Shown here in pieces: positions 20,518 to 33,150 of a stretch of DNA of 64,000 nucleotides. This DNA is from Botryosphaeria dothidea (lineage: Eukaryota > Ascomycota > Dothideomycetes > Botryosphaeriales > Botryosphaeriaceae): contig WWBZ02000001.1 in assembly GCA_011503125.2 (NCBI GenBank), positions 1,302,001-1,366,000 on the forward strand, read 5' to 3'. Each line of letters opens with the position of its first letter. Position 1 is the first letter of the stretch. The position numbers and the translations under genes were made by a program. The notes under the pieces are model-generated. The model saw only the letters and a list, made by a program, of their open reading frames with translations, had not been told where the DNA came from and did not search any database.

Positions 20518-23065
20518 GGTGGACCGCTGCCGCACCGGTCGCGGCGTGCTTATGTCGCTCGTCGTGCAGGAGTAATCGCCAAAAGCGGCACGGAATCGTG
20601 GTTGGTGTAGATGACGACGGGCGTCACATCACATCGCTCGCATGGAATGTATGCACGGCGAGGCTGAACAGGAAGTTGGAACGATGGAAGGGAGAGGCGC
20701 GCCGAGGCGGGGTGATCTGGCAGGGTCTGTATGTATGTATAGTGTTGCCGCTGGGCTCAGCCTTGCGCCCGACGGCGTGGCCACAGATGCGATTCCGGGG
20801 TGTTGGACAGGCTGTCTTCTGATGGGTCGACCGGTCAAGGTGAGCTGTTGGTCGTCGTTGGATGGTATTTGCAGGTAGGGCAGCAGCGCAGGCGCAGTGG
20901 GCAGTTGGGTTGGATGGTCAGATATACTGCGACGGGCAGGGCAGGGAAGGTGAATAGAAGCGCAGTCGAAGGCAGGCAGGCTCATTCCCGACCAGCCTCC
21001 ACGCCAGACCCAGACCCAGGGCCAGAATGCAGCACGTTAACTGATACCTGATCTCCACGGCCGCGTGCGTCATCTCCAGCGAGCACACGGAACTGCGGCC
21101 ACACCCGCCAAACACGGCTCCGTCACCCCGTCACAACCGCTCATCAGCTGTCCAATACGGCATCGCGGCCTCGTCCAAGGCTCGACAGGCACGCGCCGGC
21201 TGCGCATCATCATTCTTGCCCATGCTAGCGGGCACTCTGGACGACCCGGGAATCACGCCCTCACTGCTCCATGTGGTACTAGCCCGTCCTTTGCCGGCGC
21301 CGTTTAAATAGAACACGGCATCCTTCCTTGGGTTGGTCAGATCGCCCGCTGCAGGAACCGGCTGTGCTCGACGGATGGCATGCGAAACTTGTTGCGGTGC
21401 TACGGGGTTTCGTGGCATCTATCTGTCGCTGCCCTCGTACCCGAGGTGGATACACGCTCGATCTCCCCGTGCCGCTTAACGTCATCTACCACCCTCCTGT
21501 CCTGGCGTTGGTCGGCCTTGCACGTGTTTGACACTCGCAGCCGTCGCCCCCGGCATCGAAACATCTCGCGACGCTGGTTGACGCTTGCTGCCTGCTGGTT
21601 CTTGTTTGCCGGTTTGGCACGAGGTTCATGCTATGGTGCGGACACTCCGCACGCAGGGTCCTGCAGCAACGTCTTGCCTGTCTGTCCGGGCGGGCGGATG
21701 CTTTCGAGCCCCTACGAACGTTATCTCCCGCTGGACCCCTTTGGTATGCAAGAGAGCGCCACAACATGGGCATGGCCGTCTGAGAAGCGGAAGCTGACTG
21801 GCGCCCGCTGAAGCCTTGCGAGTTTCGAATGCCGCAGGCCTTCTGCGGCCCCCGAGAACTGCTGACGACGGCGCTGCGCAACGGACAATTTGAGTTGTTT
21901 ATGAAGAGGAAACAACCGTCGAAACACACAGGAAACAACTGGCTGCCGAACCTGGAGGCCGTGGCGAGGGCGCATCATCGCCGGGAGCTCCACTCACTCG
22001 CTGGGCGCAGGGCTGCCGTGCGGCGCGCTCGTGATTTCGCGGATTGGCCGTCGCATTGACTCGCGGGCGTATCCCAGCAGCGCGCGCTGACGGGAGGCCG
22101 TTGTGCCGTAGCCATCGCGCAAGCGCGCCTGCAGCCTCGTGGCCACGACCACCGGTGCCCGCAGGGCTCTGGGCAGCCCTCGCAGCCCTCGCAGCCCTCG
22201 GGGACAGGGCGCGCCAGCTCCAGCAGTGACTCCAGGCTTGCCGGAGCATAAAAGTCTGGCAGCGCGTGGTGCGTCGTGTCTGGCTGGCCGCGCCAATCTT
22301 AGCTTGCCTCAAGTGTGTTTCAGCGGGCAGCAGGGGGCCCGCGCCCATCGAATAGCAGCGCTCGCCCAGCACGGCGCCGAAGAGCGGGCATCTCAGCTGT
22401 CTCGACGTCGAGAAACAAAGGCGCCGCGCTGTCCTGCGGCCTCTTGCGTCGCCGGCGTCGCCTTCATCATCTGTGCCTCTGTTACCGCCGGGTCCTTGAT
22501 CGTTGTTGTGGTGCACTATTAGACGGCCACCGCCCAACTGCGCCGCTCCCGTCCACGGATCGTCTTCAGCGTGAGACCGCCCAGCATGACCCTGTCTCAC
22601 CTCTAAAATCCACTGCGCATCCTCACAAATCCACCTCCACACAGGCTCTCGCATCTTCTGCTGAATCGCGCCGGCCCGCGATCCTTGTGCGAGCTTCCGT
22701 ACAGCGTGCGAACAGACCTCGATCTTGTCCGCCTGTGACCCCATCCTTGAACTCACCGCGCCGCTCGAGGCCTGTGTGCCTCTTCACTTCCGCGCACATC
22801 ATCTTCGACCTCCTTTTCCGACCGTATCGCTGTCCCAGCGACACCGTGTCGCCGTCGCCCACTATCGAGCGCCGCTTCCGGCTCCTGCTCACCGACCACC
22901 TGCGAACAATAAGATCGACGCTGCAACCGCCATGCTCTTATGACGCTATTTCTCCTCGCACGACCGTAATTAGGAGGAAATAGAGCTTACGACACCCTTT
23001 CCTCACCCTCAATACACCCGTAATTCACACTTCGCTACTTCCCGAGATCAAGGGAGCACACCACC
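20518..23065. other. long GC-rich divergent intergenic region
   Basis: About 2.5 kb separate the starts of the DUF7514 gene and the MAPKKK gene. Long open frames occur on both strands, but their compositions (Arg/Ala/Pro-rich, no domains, mutually overlapping) are what GC-rich non-coding DNA gives by chance. The last 300-500 nt are C/T-rich and probably form the MAPKKK 5' leader. A 9-nt unit (CAGCCCTCG) is repeated three times near 22174-22200. Confidence 0.5.
22174..22200. repeat. short tandem repeat, 9-nt unit, 3 copies
   Basis: CAGCCCTCG is present three times in a row. It lies in non-coding sequence between divergent genes and has no evident role. Confidence 0.7.
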
Positions 23066-26000
23066 ATGGCCATGCTCGCGTCGAAGTCGCAGTATGTCGC
23101 TCCTGTGGGCAACTCGGCGCCGACACCCTCATCTCACTACCCCTCGAGTTCCGCCAGTCACCGCCATCAGCCTACTTCGACCGGCGCCCTACATGGCACC
23201 CGATTTGCCAGCCCGACAGAGTCAGAGTTCTCAGAGAGTTACGACGCGCCCGGCTCAGTGCGGTATGGTGTTCAGGGCTTTACAATGGGGCCTCGGGACA
23301 AATGCTGACTAGGTCATGCAGGAACTGGGATGAAGACCGCGTCGGAGAATGGCTGAAGAGCATAAACTGTGCGCAATATGTGCAACTTTTCAAAGGTCGG
23401 TTGGACCGCTGTCGGGCTATGAAATCCCAAATTGACCATCTCGCAGAAAACAACATCAACGGTGAAGTGTTAATGGAGATGGACCAGACCCAGCTGAAGG
23501 AAATGGGCATCAAGAAGATCGGTGACCGTGTCCGCATTGGCTCACAGGCGAAGCTGTTCAGAAATAAGGAATACCGCAAGTCGAAACGCAACTCGAACCG
23601 GGTAAGTGCTTCCTAATGATAGATTCTCGTTGCCTCTGCTAACGGCCGCTCCAGGAATCCTTGGCTCTCCTCGACAGTGCGACCTTCACGCCCCCCTCCT
23701 CCGGCTCCCCAAGGCCCCTTCACTCCGCAAGAGGTGCACCTACAACTTCCCGCTCAGACAAAAGGATGTCACGGCAGATCGGCGGAACTGACTGGAGCTA
23801 TACCCCAGGCCTTTCGGCTAGAAAGCAATCGTCACGTCCAGGATCTCCCCTCGTCGATCAAGAAAGCCGCGGCCTTCGTCCTCCGACGTCTGGTAACATG
23901 TATAGCCCCAAAAATTCCACAAAGAAGGATGATTCGTACTTCGGACAACCTCTTAGCGCGAACTCGTCTTCAGGACGCGGCCCCAGGTCCGCCACCACAC
24001 CCGTCGAGACGCCCCAAACGGCTCGTTTCGCTAACCATGTGCGCGCCAGCCCCAGTCAGGATGGCTCAACCAACAGCAGCGCTTTACCCGCCGACAAGGC
24101 CCTGATCCGGGTCATCTACGATAACGGCCGGTCCTCCGTCATCGACGTCAAGGGATGCAGATCCGCCGAGGATATTATGCTCCAAGTGCTAAGGAAAGGC
24201 GCACTGAATGAAGCACATGTCAAGAACTACTGCTTCTACGTACTAGATGGCACCGAGCCGAATCCGGCTCTATGCCGAAAGTTGAGCGATATCGAGCTTC
24301 TCCGTGTCTGCCATGATCGCACAAGGATGGAAAGAAATCGTCTCATACTTCGCAAGGTTCATGCCGGTGAACCCGAAGACGACCAGTTGAAAGCCGCCGC
24401 CAACATCGCCGCACAGCAGCAAAGCCAACAGCAGAATCCTACCATATTACCCACTACGGCCCGAGGTCAGCTTAAGATCGAAAAGCTTACAGGCGAGTCT
24501 TTGGCTGCTGTAAGTTATCCGCTCTCTCCAGCATCTCAGAAGGAACGCGAACGGCATATCAACTCAACCGCCAAGGATTTGGAGCGTGCCGATAGCAACC
24601 GTTCCTCCAGCAGGACCCCCGACCGACCGATGAAACAATTCTACGGCGGCCGCCCACCAAGCAATCTCATCACTTCCGATCTGGCATCTTACTTCCCAGA
24701 TGTCGAAAAGGAGGCAATGGACAGGACCATCCGCATGTCTGTTCGGCGATCACGCAGGCTCAGCCGGGCTGCTAGCCGTCTCAGCACGCTGAGCAACTTC
24801 AGTGTTGCTTCAAGCTTGAAGGATGCCCCACCACTTCCTTCCATTGCAGACCAATGGCTCAACAATAGTGGTAATCAAGCGAAACCACTGCGACCGCTAT
24901 CCGTCATGCGCCTAGGACTCCCATCGCTAGGCCAGACACAGTATCGCGACTCAGTAACGTCATCCGTCCTGGAGCCTCTTGAGGAAGAATCTCCAACCGA
25001 TGGTTCGTCGATACGTAAATCATACGTCTCGTTCGGCCCGGATAGCGGATCTGAAACCTTGGCTGTCACCGATCCCGAGGGCCACACCACACTCCACAGT
25101 TACTTCGATGACGGCGGCAGTAGCTTCGCTGGCAGCAGTCAAGGCACTGAGGCTGGTGACTCATTCAACAAGCGTTTGAGCTCAGCCCTAGCCGAAGACG
25201 GTGAAGAGTACGATGAGGAACTGGAGGAATACCTCGAGACCGACTCGTGGGAGAACGTCAAGTACATGAAGGGAGCGCTGATCGGTCAAGGTTCTTTCGG
25301 CAGCGTGTACCTCGCACTCCACGCTGTGACGGGTGAGCTGATGGCCGTGAAGCAAGTGGCTCTGCCGACAGGCGGTACCGTCGACCCGAAGAAGGCGAAC
25401 ATGCTTGACGCACTCAAGCGCGAGATCGGGCTGCTGCGCGAGTTGAAGCATCCCAACATCGTGCAGTATCTCGGCTCGAACAGTGATGAAACCCATCTCA
25501 ACATTTTCCTCGAGTACGTTCCGGGTGGTTCCGTCGCCACGATGCTGGTCAACTACGGTCCGCTGCTCGAGCCGCTGGTGGCCAACTTTGTGCGCCAGAT
25601 TTTGACCGGCCTGGCATACCTGCACAGCAAAGACATCATTCACCGTGACATCAAGGGTGCCAACATCCTTGTGGACAATAAGGGCCGAGTCAAGATCTCC
25701 GATTTCGGTATCAGCAAGCGCGTGGAAGCATCCACGCTCCTCGGGCCGTCGGGCGGGAAGAAGGGAGCCAACCGTGTCTCACTACAAGGCTCCGTCTTCT
25801 GGATGGCTCCAGAGGTTGTCAAGCAAACGGCCTACACTCGCAAAGCTGATATTTGGTCTCTCGGCTGCTTGATCGTCGAGATGTTGACGGGCTCTCACCC
25901 GCACGCCGACTGCTCACAACTGCAGGCCATCTTCCGCATTGGCGCGGCGGGAGGCAACGCCAGCCCGACAATCCCCGACAACGCCAGCGACGACCTGAAG

Positions 26001-26093
26001 GTTTTCCTCGGGCGCACGTTTGAAATTGAGCACGAGAAGCGGCCAAGCGCGGACGAATTGCTGGAAAGCGAGTTCTGCGCGGTCAAGGCTTAA
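23066..26093 (+). CDS. STE11: STE11-type MAP kinase kinase kinase
   Basis: Four exons (23066-23262, 23322-23395, 23447-23601, 23655-26093) join in frame to 954 residues. Residues about 67-140 form a SAM domain (NWDEDRVGEWLKSINC ... LKEMGIKKIGDR), which in yeast pairs with Ste50. A Ras-binding/ubiquitin-like domain follows near 290-370 (LIRVIYDNGRSSVIDVKGC). The kinase domain starts near 680 and has all key motifs: GQGSFGSVY loop, Lys in AVKQV, HRDIKGAN, DFG, MAPE. This order (SAM, RBD, kinase) is that of Ste11/SteC/Nrc-1, the MAPKKK of the mating, filamentation and pathogenicity cascade that activates Ste7 and then Fus3/Kss1 homologues. The long middle is Ser-rich and probably regulatory. Length fits orthologues of about 900-960 residues. 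Confidence 0.93.
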
Positions 26094-26815
26094 AACCCCG
26101 CCCTATCTAATTGAGGGGAAGCCGAAAGTTAATATTGTTTATGTTTCTTGTTTTTCGTCACCGCTCTTCTGCTGGTAATTCTGCTACGCCTTCGTTTATT
26201 CTTCGCAAGAGGCGCATTCGATTTATTTTGGCTCCGGCATTTGACATACGACTTCACGTTTCCCAAGAAAGAGACGAAAAGCAAAAGCGACGGGAGGAGG
26301 AAAGAGATTTTTTTGAACGTCTACTTCACGACGAATGGTCGCATTTCCCCCCCTGAATACCGTTGAACGGACTTTTCAGACTCTGGAGGGAGTCTTGCAT
26401 TTTCCTCAGGAACGCCCCTTTGAGCACTGATTCTATGACTTGCATCTCCGTTCTTGTACTATATATCCCAGCCACGCTGGCCAGCCGTTGACCGATTCTC
26501 TGCATAGTTTATATAGGGTGGTATCTGCAAATGAGCGATGGGGTAGGGCGGCCCAAGGGGAATTTGGAAAGACAATCACTGTACAGGCTTACTCGACCTG
26601 GTCCTCTGTTTGAACTGTGTGAGAGCAGTAGCTCATAATTATGCGTGGTGTTCAGACAAGGCAGTCTGTGCTCGTGTGATTTCATCGCAACTAAAGTGGC
26701 GGAGCCCGCGACGCGTCGCCCAATGCGCGCACGCGTCAACCTTTCCGCCGGCCAACGCGATCCACCACGCCCAAGACACAGCCCACTCTCCCACCACAAC
26801 GTCAACACCTCCACG
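26094..26815. other. intergenic, no gene seen
   Basis: 3' flank of the MAPKKK gene and promoter of RFC5. Short open frames only. Confidence 0.5.
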
Positions 26816-28166
26816 ATGGCATTGCTCGTAGATAAGCATCGGCCACGCTCGCTCGATGCGCTCACTTACCATCATGAGCTCTCCGACCGCCTTCGCGCAC
26901 TCGTAAGCCCAACCCACAGACCGCAGTGTTCCACCCACCTTACCTAGCATCGCCCTCCTCCACGATTCCCCTACAAAACATCATTCACTGACAATGGCAT
27001 CTGCCACTCTTCACACAGGCACAAAGCGGCGACTTCCCCCACCTCCTCGTCTACGGGCCCTCGGGCGCCGGCAAGAAAACCCGCATCGTGGCCACGCTCA
27101 AGGAACTCTACGGGCCCGGCGTGGAGAAGATCAAGATCGACAGCCGCGTCTTCCAGACGTCCTCCAACCGCAAGCTCGAGTTCAACATCGTCGCCAGCAA
27201 CTACCACCTGGAGATCACGCCGAGCGACGTGGGCAACTACGACCGCGTCGTCGTGCAGGACCTGCTGAAGGAGGTCGCGCAGACGCAGCAGGTGGACTTG
27301 GCGGCCAAGCAGCGGTTCAAGGTCGTGGTCGTCAACGAGGCGGATCATCTCACGCGCGATGCGCAGGCGGCGTTGAGGCGGACGATGGAGAAGTATTCGC
27401 CGAATTTGAGGCTGATTCTGTTGGCGGAGAGCACGAGCAACATCATTGCGCCGATTAGGAGTAGGACGCTGTTGGTCAGGGTGGCGGCGCCGGAGGAGGA
27501 GGATGTGGTCGAGGCATTGAAGGTGGCGGGCCGGAAGGAGGGGTGGAAGGAGAATGAGGGGCTGAATAAGAGGATTGCGAAGGAATGCGGTAGGAATTTG
27601 CGGAGGGCGTTGTTGATGTTCGAGGCGGTACATGCGCAAAAGTGAGTTATGAGATGGTGCTGGTGTAATTGGGGTGAAGGAATACTGACTCGAGACAGCG
27701 AGAACGTCACGGAGAATACGCCCATCCCGCCTCCGGATTGGGAGGCGCTCATCGCTCAGATTGCGAAGGAGATCGTGGAGGAGCGCTCGCCGGCCCGCAT
27801 CATGCAGGTGCGCGCGAAGCTGTACGATCTGCTCACGCATTGTATCCCGCCGACTACGATCATTAAGACGCTCACTTGGAAGTTGATTCCTCTTTGCGAT
27901 GACGAGCTCAAATCGGATGTGGTCAAGTGGAGCGCATACTATGAGCACCGGATAAAGATGGGAAGCGTAAGTATGACACCCGCAGGGATATGAGGGCTGC
28001 ACTAATTTCCCGTGTAGAAAGTCATTTTCCATCTCGAGGCGTTTGTGGCCAAGTTCATGCGTCTGTATGAGAGGTACGTTCTCCCGGGCCCTCACAATGC
28101 CCATCGTTTGCCAGGAGTAGCTGACCAGAGGGTAGTCATCTTATGGGTATCGATTTTGACTTCTAA
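26816..28166 (+). CDS. RFC5: replication factor C subunit 5 (clamp loader)
   Basis: Five exons (26816-26902, 27019-27641, 27699-27966, 28018-28073, 28136-28166) join in frame to 354 residues, the usual length. The start is MALLVDKHRPRSLDAL. The Walker A motif has the subunit-specific form GPSGAGKKTR, and the Walker B position reads VVNEADHL, as in yeast Rfc5 (human RFC3), rather than the DEAD of the other small subunits. Sensor-1 (LILLAESTSNIIAPIRSR) and a C-terminal helical collar domain follow. The last short exon gives the ending LMGIDFDF. The RFC pentamer loads PCNA onto primed DNA; small RFC subunits also serve checkpoint clamp loaders. It is transcribed in the same direction as STE11. 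Confidence 0.93.
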
Positions 28167-29743
28167 AAACGTGGAAGGCCTACCCGAGATGTGGATTTGC
28201 GAAAGAAATAGAAGGGAAAGCGTTACTGGCATGATCAACGCATGGCTAAGTGGTGGTAGAAATAGGTTCTCGCACAAAATGGCTTGGGATAGGGAAATGG
28301 CGTTTCAATAGGTGGCATACTCTATAGCAGGCATGGCATACGACAACTTCCCAGTAATCATCTCAGAGAATTATTCGGATCCAGAAAGTCTTTGGAAAGC
28401 AGCTGATGATACTAACATCAATTTGAAGCCAAACTCCAACGTATCCGTTGAGCTGCTATTCCTGCCAGGGTGTCACTCGGCGTTGTTCCAGAAATTACCT
28501 ACTATGATCAGCTCGGTGTCCCTGGCCATAAAATGCCTCTCATACCCAAGACCACAAGCATGCCCAAATCACAATTGCACTTTATGGATACTTCCTCGTG
28601 CGTGCCCGCCCCCTGTCTCCGTCACGCAGCCTAACTTTCAATCTCACACATACACATCCCACCGGCACGCACCTGCGGGCCCCGGTCCGCTGGGTACACA
28701 ATATGACCTTGCACGCGATGCTACCCAATTCATCCCCGTGCGTGCTTGAACCATTTCACACCCGTGGTCTCCACCACCCACCACACGAGACCCCTCCAAA
28801 CTCATACCCCCCATCTATGAAGCGTACTCTCCTACACTAGCTAAACCTTCCCCCTCCACCACAACCATCACCAGCAGCAACACGAAGCGCCAGTCCACCC
28901 AGCCAGCAGTCTCAGCAGCGTCTTTCACACTCCCTCGCCTTTGCCCCTCCACACCATAGCGGAATCCCTGCAAGCGCAAGCGCAACCGAAAGAAAAGAGC
29001 AAGAATCAATCGTGTGACTGCTCTTTCCTCTCTGGCTGAACGAAACTTGCAAAGATTACCGGCAACTGTGTGCGGGCAAAGAAGGGGAGGAGGAGAAGAA
29101 CAGCACTGCCAGTCCTTGCCTTGGGCAACTTGACTTTCTTCTTCTTCTTCTTCTTCTTCTTCTTTCTTTCTCGGAGTGGAAACAAACAACTCGGTTTTGA
29201 CTGCTGTTTGTTTGTGCGTGTGAGAGAGAAAGAAAAATTGTGACGAGAATGCGTAGACACCGGTGTGGGAGCTCCTGTTTGAAGGAGCGAACGGGCTTCA
29301 CTTTGTGCTGCGTGATCGGTGGGGGTTAAAGGTTGTTGGAAGAGCGAGTCACTCAAGTACTGGTCATTGGGTGTTGTGTTAGACGGCGAGTGGAGGGATA
29401 CTGCTTCTATTTTCCCGTCGGTGTCTTTGAGGTGCCTTCGTCTGAGCTGTGGTGTATGGGTGTGGTGAAGGGAACAGATCGTGTCGCAAGGAGCCCCAAC
29501 ATCTTTGCTCGATAATGAACACCTACATTTCATCAAGAGAGACAAAGTGATTATGACAGTTTGAATCCAACCCTTTCACACAACGTAGCACCTTTGTATA
29601 ACATATCGTATGTTCGGGTAATCTATCGTGTATATATCTACATAAAAACGTCGCTCTATCAATCATCCAACCATGTAACCCCACCTCAGTTTCAATCCCA
29701 GCAGCGTGAGCTAACTAACCTCTACATTTTATCACGTATTTAC
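28167..29743. other. intergenic between convergent genes, with TTC microsatellite
   Basis: About 1.6 kb between the 3' ends of RFC5 and the HSL-type hydrolase. It contains a (TTC)n tract at about 29136-29164. No gene or RNA gene could be recognised. Confidence 0.5.
29136..29164. repeat. (TTC)n microsatellite
   Basis: About nine to ten TTC units in non-coding sequence, followed by further C/T-rich sequence. Confidence 0.85.
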
Positions 29744-32080
29744 CTACGGACTCGACGGCTCCCAATCCTCATCCGGCGCCCTCATCAAGGCGCCCGTCAG
29801 CCCCCTCATTCTCCTACCCAACAAATCGTCCTCGCTCGCCAGACTCACCAAGCTCTTCCGCCGTGACTTCCCGCTGCCCCTCCCTCTCCCCCTTCCCCTC
29901 GCCGAATCCGTCTCCGACTCCTTCCCCCCATACGCCCTCCTCCCAGACGACGACCCATTCATCACCGCCTTACTCCTGCTCCCCGCCACCGTCATCTCCA
30001 GCGGCCGATCCTCATCGCCACTGCTCTCCATCGTGCGGCGCCGGCGATGCCGCGGCCGCCTCGCCGCCTGCTCCGCCGCCAACTCCTCCGCGTCGATGCG
30101 CTCGGCGATGTCGCGCATCCAGCGCGCGCACTTGAAGATGTACTTCCACCCCTCGGGGAAGACGCTCACGAACTGCAAGAAGCCGTGGCTGATGCCGGGG
30201 ATCATGAGCACCTCGACGTGGTCCGTGTCGACGAAGGCGCGCGCCTCGCTGGCGCTCAGCAGGCCCAGCTCGCGGCGCTCGCGCCACGCGGCCGCCTTCG
30301 CCTGGCGGATGCGGCCCGCGAAGATGGCCGTGTCGTCGACGAGCGGGTCGCGCTCGCCGGTGAGGAAGTAGGTCTTGGGCATCTTGACGAGCAGGGATTC
30401 CGGGGCGAGCAGCGGCGAGAGGAGGAAGTCGGTGGAGAAGTCCGGGCGGTGGTGCGGGCCGATGTAGAGGATGATCATGGCGCGCATCATCTCCGGGGTG
30501 AGGATGCGGTCGTTGAAGTACGAGATCATCGACGACATGGCCAGGCGCGTCTTGATGGTCGTGGTGGGCTTGGAAGTTGCTGCCGCTTGGGGCAGGGCGG
30601 ACTCGGAGAGCTTTGCTTCGACGGACTTGGCGTCGACGCCCGTGTGCGCGGCGGAAAGGTGAATTGCGGTGGATGGTGATCGTGTCAGGGGCTTGTCGGT
30701 GATGGTGGCGCTCGATTCGCCGTTCTCCTTTGGACGTGTCGTCTCGTCGTTCTTCTCTGCGGGCGGACTCTCGTCATCGTCATCCTCGTCGTCTGAGTGG
30801 TGAGGCGTGGATGGCGTGAGCTTCCTGTAGTCTTCACTTTTCCTTTTGAGGAGGCCCTCGTTAATCTTGCGAGTCTTGCGGTCGCGAATCAGGGCCATTT
30901 GCTCATCAGTCATCCAGTTGCCGATGTTCATGTCCAGTGCCGGGTAGATGAGGACCAGCCCTTCAGGTGCAGGCAGTGTCTCCTCGCCCATCCAGCGCCT
31001 GGTATCGGTGCTGCCGCTTTGCAGGATCATGAGGACCATCCCAACTGCAAGGTTACCTCCCGCACTGTCTCCAGAAACAATAACCTTCGGAGTGTTTGCA
31101 CCAGAAAGACCAACACATCGCCCACGACTAGCATGGATCATGTGGTAGACATCGTAACACTCGTTCAAAGCATATGGATACGGGTATTCAGGCGCCTTCC
31201 TGTAATCGAGAGCCAGGACCGGGAGTCCGGTCTTACCAGCCCAGCCGAGGAGCTTGTCATCATGATTACGAGGATCCATGGCCACGAAACCGCCGCCCGG
31301 AATGTCCAAAACAATCTTGTCGTGTTCCTTCAAGGCGGAGATAGGACCATCAAAATACAGCCATGCCTGCACAGGGTCCTTGTACGCCGACTCGGCCGGA
31401 CGCGGTATGCGGATGGCGCGGGGCGGGTAGCGCATCAGACGGGGGCGCATCACGCTGGTGACTGTCCTCAGATAGGGAGTTGTCCCTTTGTTCCAGCTGA
31501 TGCGCAGATGGTCCACGGTCAGAGTGGAGCGCACTTTCCTGACCTTCTCGTCGGCCTGCTCGGCACATATCAAGTAGTAGACGGTGAAGATGATGGAGCA
31601 CAGGTCGCGTGCCCATTTCTTCCTTATCGGCATGGCGGACCAGAAGCCGGCATCCAAGGCAGTTGTCACCCATGTTGCCCTAAAGTAGGAGCGGGTGTAT
31701 AGGTTTGCGAGCGGCTCGGGGCATTCGAGGCCGACGAGCTTGCCAAAGTTGCGGGAGACGTAGAACCACAGAAGGGTGATGATGAGCGTCTGCCAGGCAG
31801 TGAGGCGGGAGGAGGCGAGGGCGGAAATGTGTCTTAGCAGAGGCGGTCCATGGCGGTTTCCCCTAGGCAGTGTTAGAATAGCAGCAGCAGCGGGGGGGGG
31901 GGCGGTTGGGGGAGACGGACCTGTATAGGTAGGCAGACCAGAAGGAGACGACGGCCAGAACCTGGACTCTCCGAAACTTGACGGACGGGCGTCCCAGGAC
32001 GTGGTCTGCAGGCGTCGGCATTAGTAGTCTGGGAGGCGGGCAAAGACAAAAGCGGCGTGGAGCTCGACTGTACCTATCAT
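29744..32080 (-). CDS. HSL-family alpha/beta hydrolase, membrane-anchored
   Basis: Three exons (32080-32074, 32005-31921, 31862-29744) join in frame to 736 residues. The first coding exon is only 7 nt (ATG ATA G). The N terminus carries one or two hydrophobic stretches (VLAVVSFWSAYLY; TLIITLLWFYV) that probably anchor it in the ER or lipid-droplet membrane. The oxyanion motif is PGGGF in place of HGGGF. The nucleophile elbow is GDSAGG, and the likely acid and base lie in GERDPLVDD and PGISHGF. A Ser/Glu/Asp-rich insert of about 100 residues separates the elbow from the acid. The C-terminal 120 residues are basic and Gly/Ser-rich. Members hydrolyse short- to medium-chain esters or acylglycerols; the substrate is unknown. 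The stop is at 29744-29746. Confidence 0.85.
31892..31902. repeat. poly-G tract in an intron of the HSL-type hydrolase gene
   Basis: Eleven G in a row (plus strand) within the second intron (31920-31863) of the minus-strand hydrolase gene. It reads as a poly-C pyrimidine tract on the transcript, upstream of the CTGCCTAG acceptor. Confidence 0.8.
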
Positions 32081-33150
32081 TGTTCTCCAGCACGCTCACC
32101 GAGAAGGCGTGTGGAGGGACGGGGACAGCGCGAGCCCGGTGGATTTGGTGGGGAGCGGTGAAAGGCGCGGACTGAAAGGAGTTGTGGAGTAGGAGATGGG
32201 ATCACATTGCGTCGCATTGTCCGGAGTGCTTGGTTACGGCGCGCAGCTGGCGGGCTGGCGGGCTGCTGGCTGGGCTGGGGCTGACATGTGAAAGCCGCAT
32301 CGGGCCTAACACCGCCAAAAGCCGATGACGTCCAGCCGGTGCAACGCCCGCCGCCGGAGGCTATTCGCAGTGCGCTTGCCGTCGGCTGTCGCGCGCTGCG
32401 TCGTGTCGTGTCGAGCGGCGACCGGCTGGCGCCGATGGCAGCTGATGGACATGGCGACGCGCTCGTGATGGTGTTGTGCGTCCTGTTCTTCAGCCTTCCT
32501 TCGGCACGCGGGCCCCCGCCTTCCCTCCAATGCACTGTGGAGCCCCGGCCTGACTCCGCAGTGTGCCCCGGCCACCATCCTCGAGCACCCCCTTCTCCTT
32601 TACCTTCCCCGCGGTCTCATTCCGGTCCATCCAGAGCATGAGCTGAACTTTCTGCACTCTTCGCTCTGCTCGCACCACTCAGAGACGCTCAATTTCCTGC
32701 TGACACGCGCTTCCCCGAATCTGTGCCCTCTCTCGTCGCATGACTTCCCTTTTCTCCCCCAGTCATTCTATTACTAATGCTCTGTCCGTCAATGAACATG
32801 CATCCGGGGCATACTAGCTTGATGGAATGTGTAGCTTCACCCGTCGTGGCCCCTTTTCTGGTACCATTGCAGAAAACTCAACACCACAAGAGCAAGGAAT
32901 AGCAATGGTTCAGATGGATGGAGCCCAGGAACAGCATGTCAACAACCGGTGACCACGGCTGGCCACATGTTCAGCCAGCCAACAAAGGACCATCTCACGG
33001 ACGCTATGTCACAATGACATTTCCCACAAGATCCGGCCACTCGACCGACCAGCAATATCTACATGCACAACTTGTATCACTCAGACAGTAAAGACCGATA
33101 CGCCGCGCTGTACCATGCCAACTCAGGACCCCGCTCACGTCCTCTCCCCC
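32081..33150. other. intergenic, hydrolase promoter region
   Basis: About 1.1 kb upstream of the HSL-type hydrolase and downstream of the HMG-box gene. GC-rich open frames near 32100-32640 overlap on both strands and show no domain. Nothing else seen. Confidence 0.5.

Noticed and set aside
21899..22756. Minus-strand open frame of 285 codons in the MAPKKK upstream region
   Set aside because: Arg/Ala/Gly-rich composition, no conserved motif, and overlapping open frames on the other strand point to chance in GC-rich DNA.
22315..22983. Plus-strand open frame of 222 codons just before the MAPKKK gene
   Set aside because: Composition is that of a C/T-rich leader (Pro, Ser, Arg, Leu) with no domain, and it ends before the kinase start in another frame.
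29863..30679. Plus-strand open frames opposite the HSL-type hydrolase
   Set aside because: Pro/Ser- or Arg/Asp-rich mirror frames of the GC-rich hydrolase exon.
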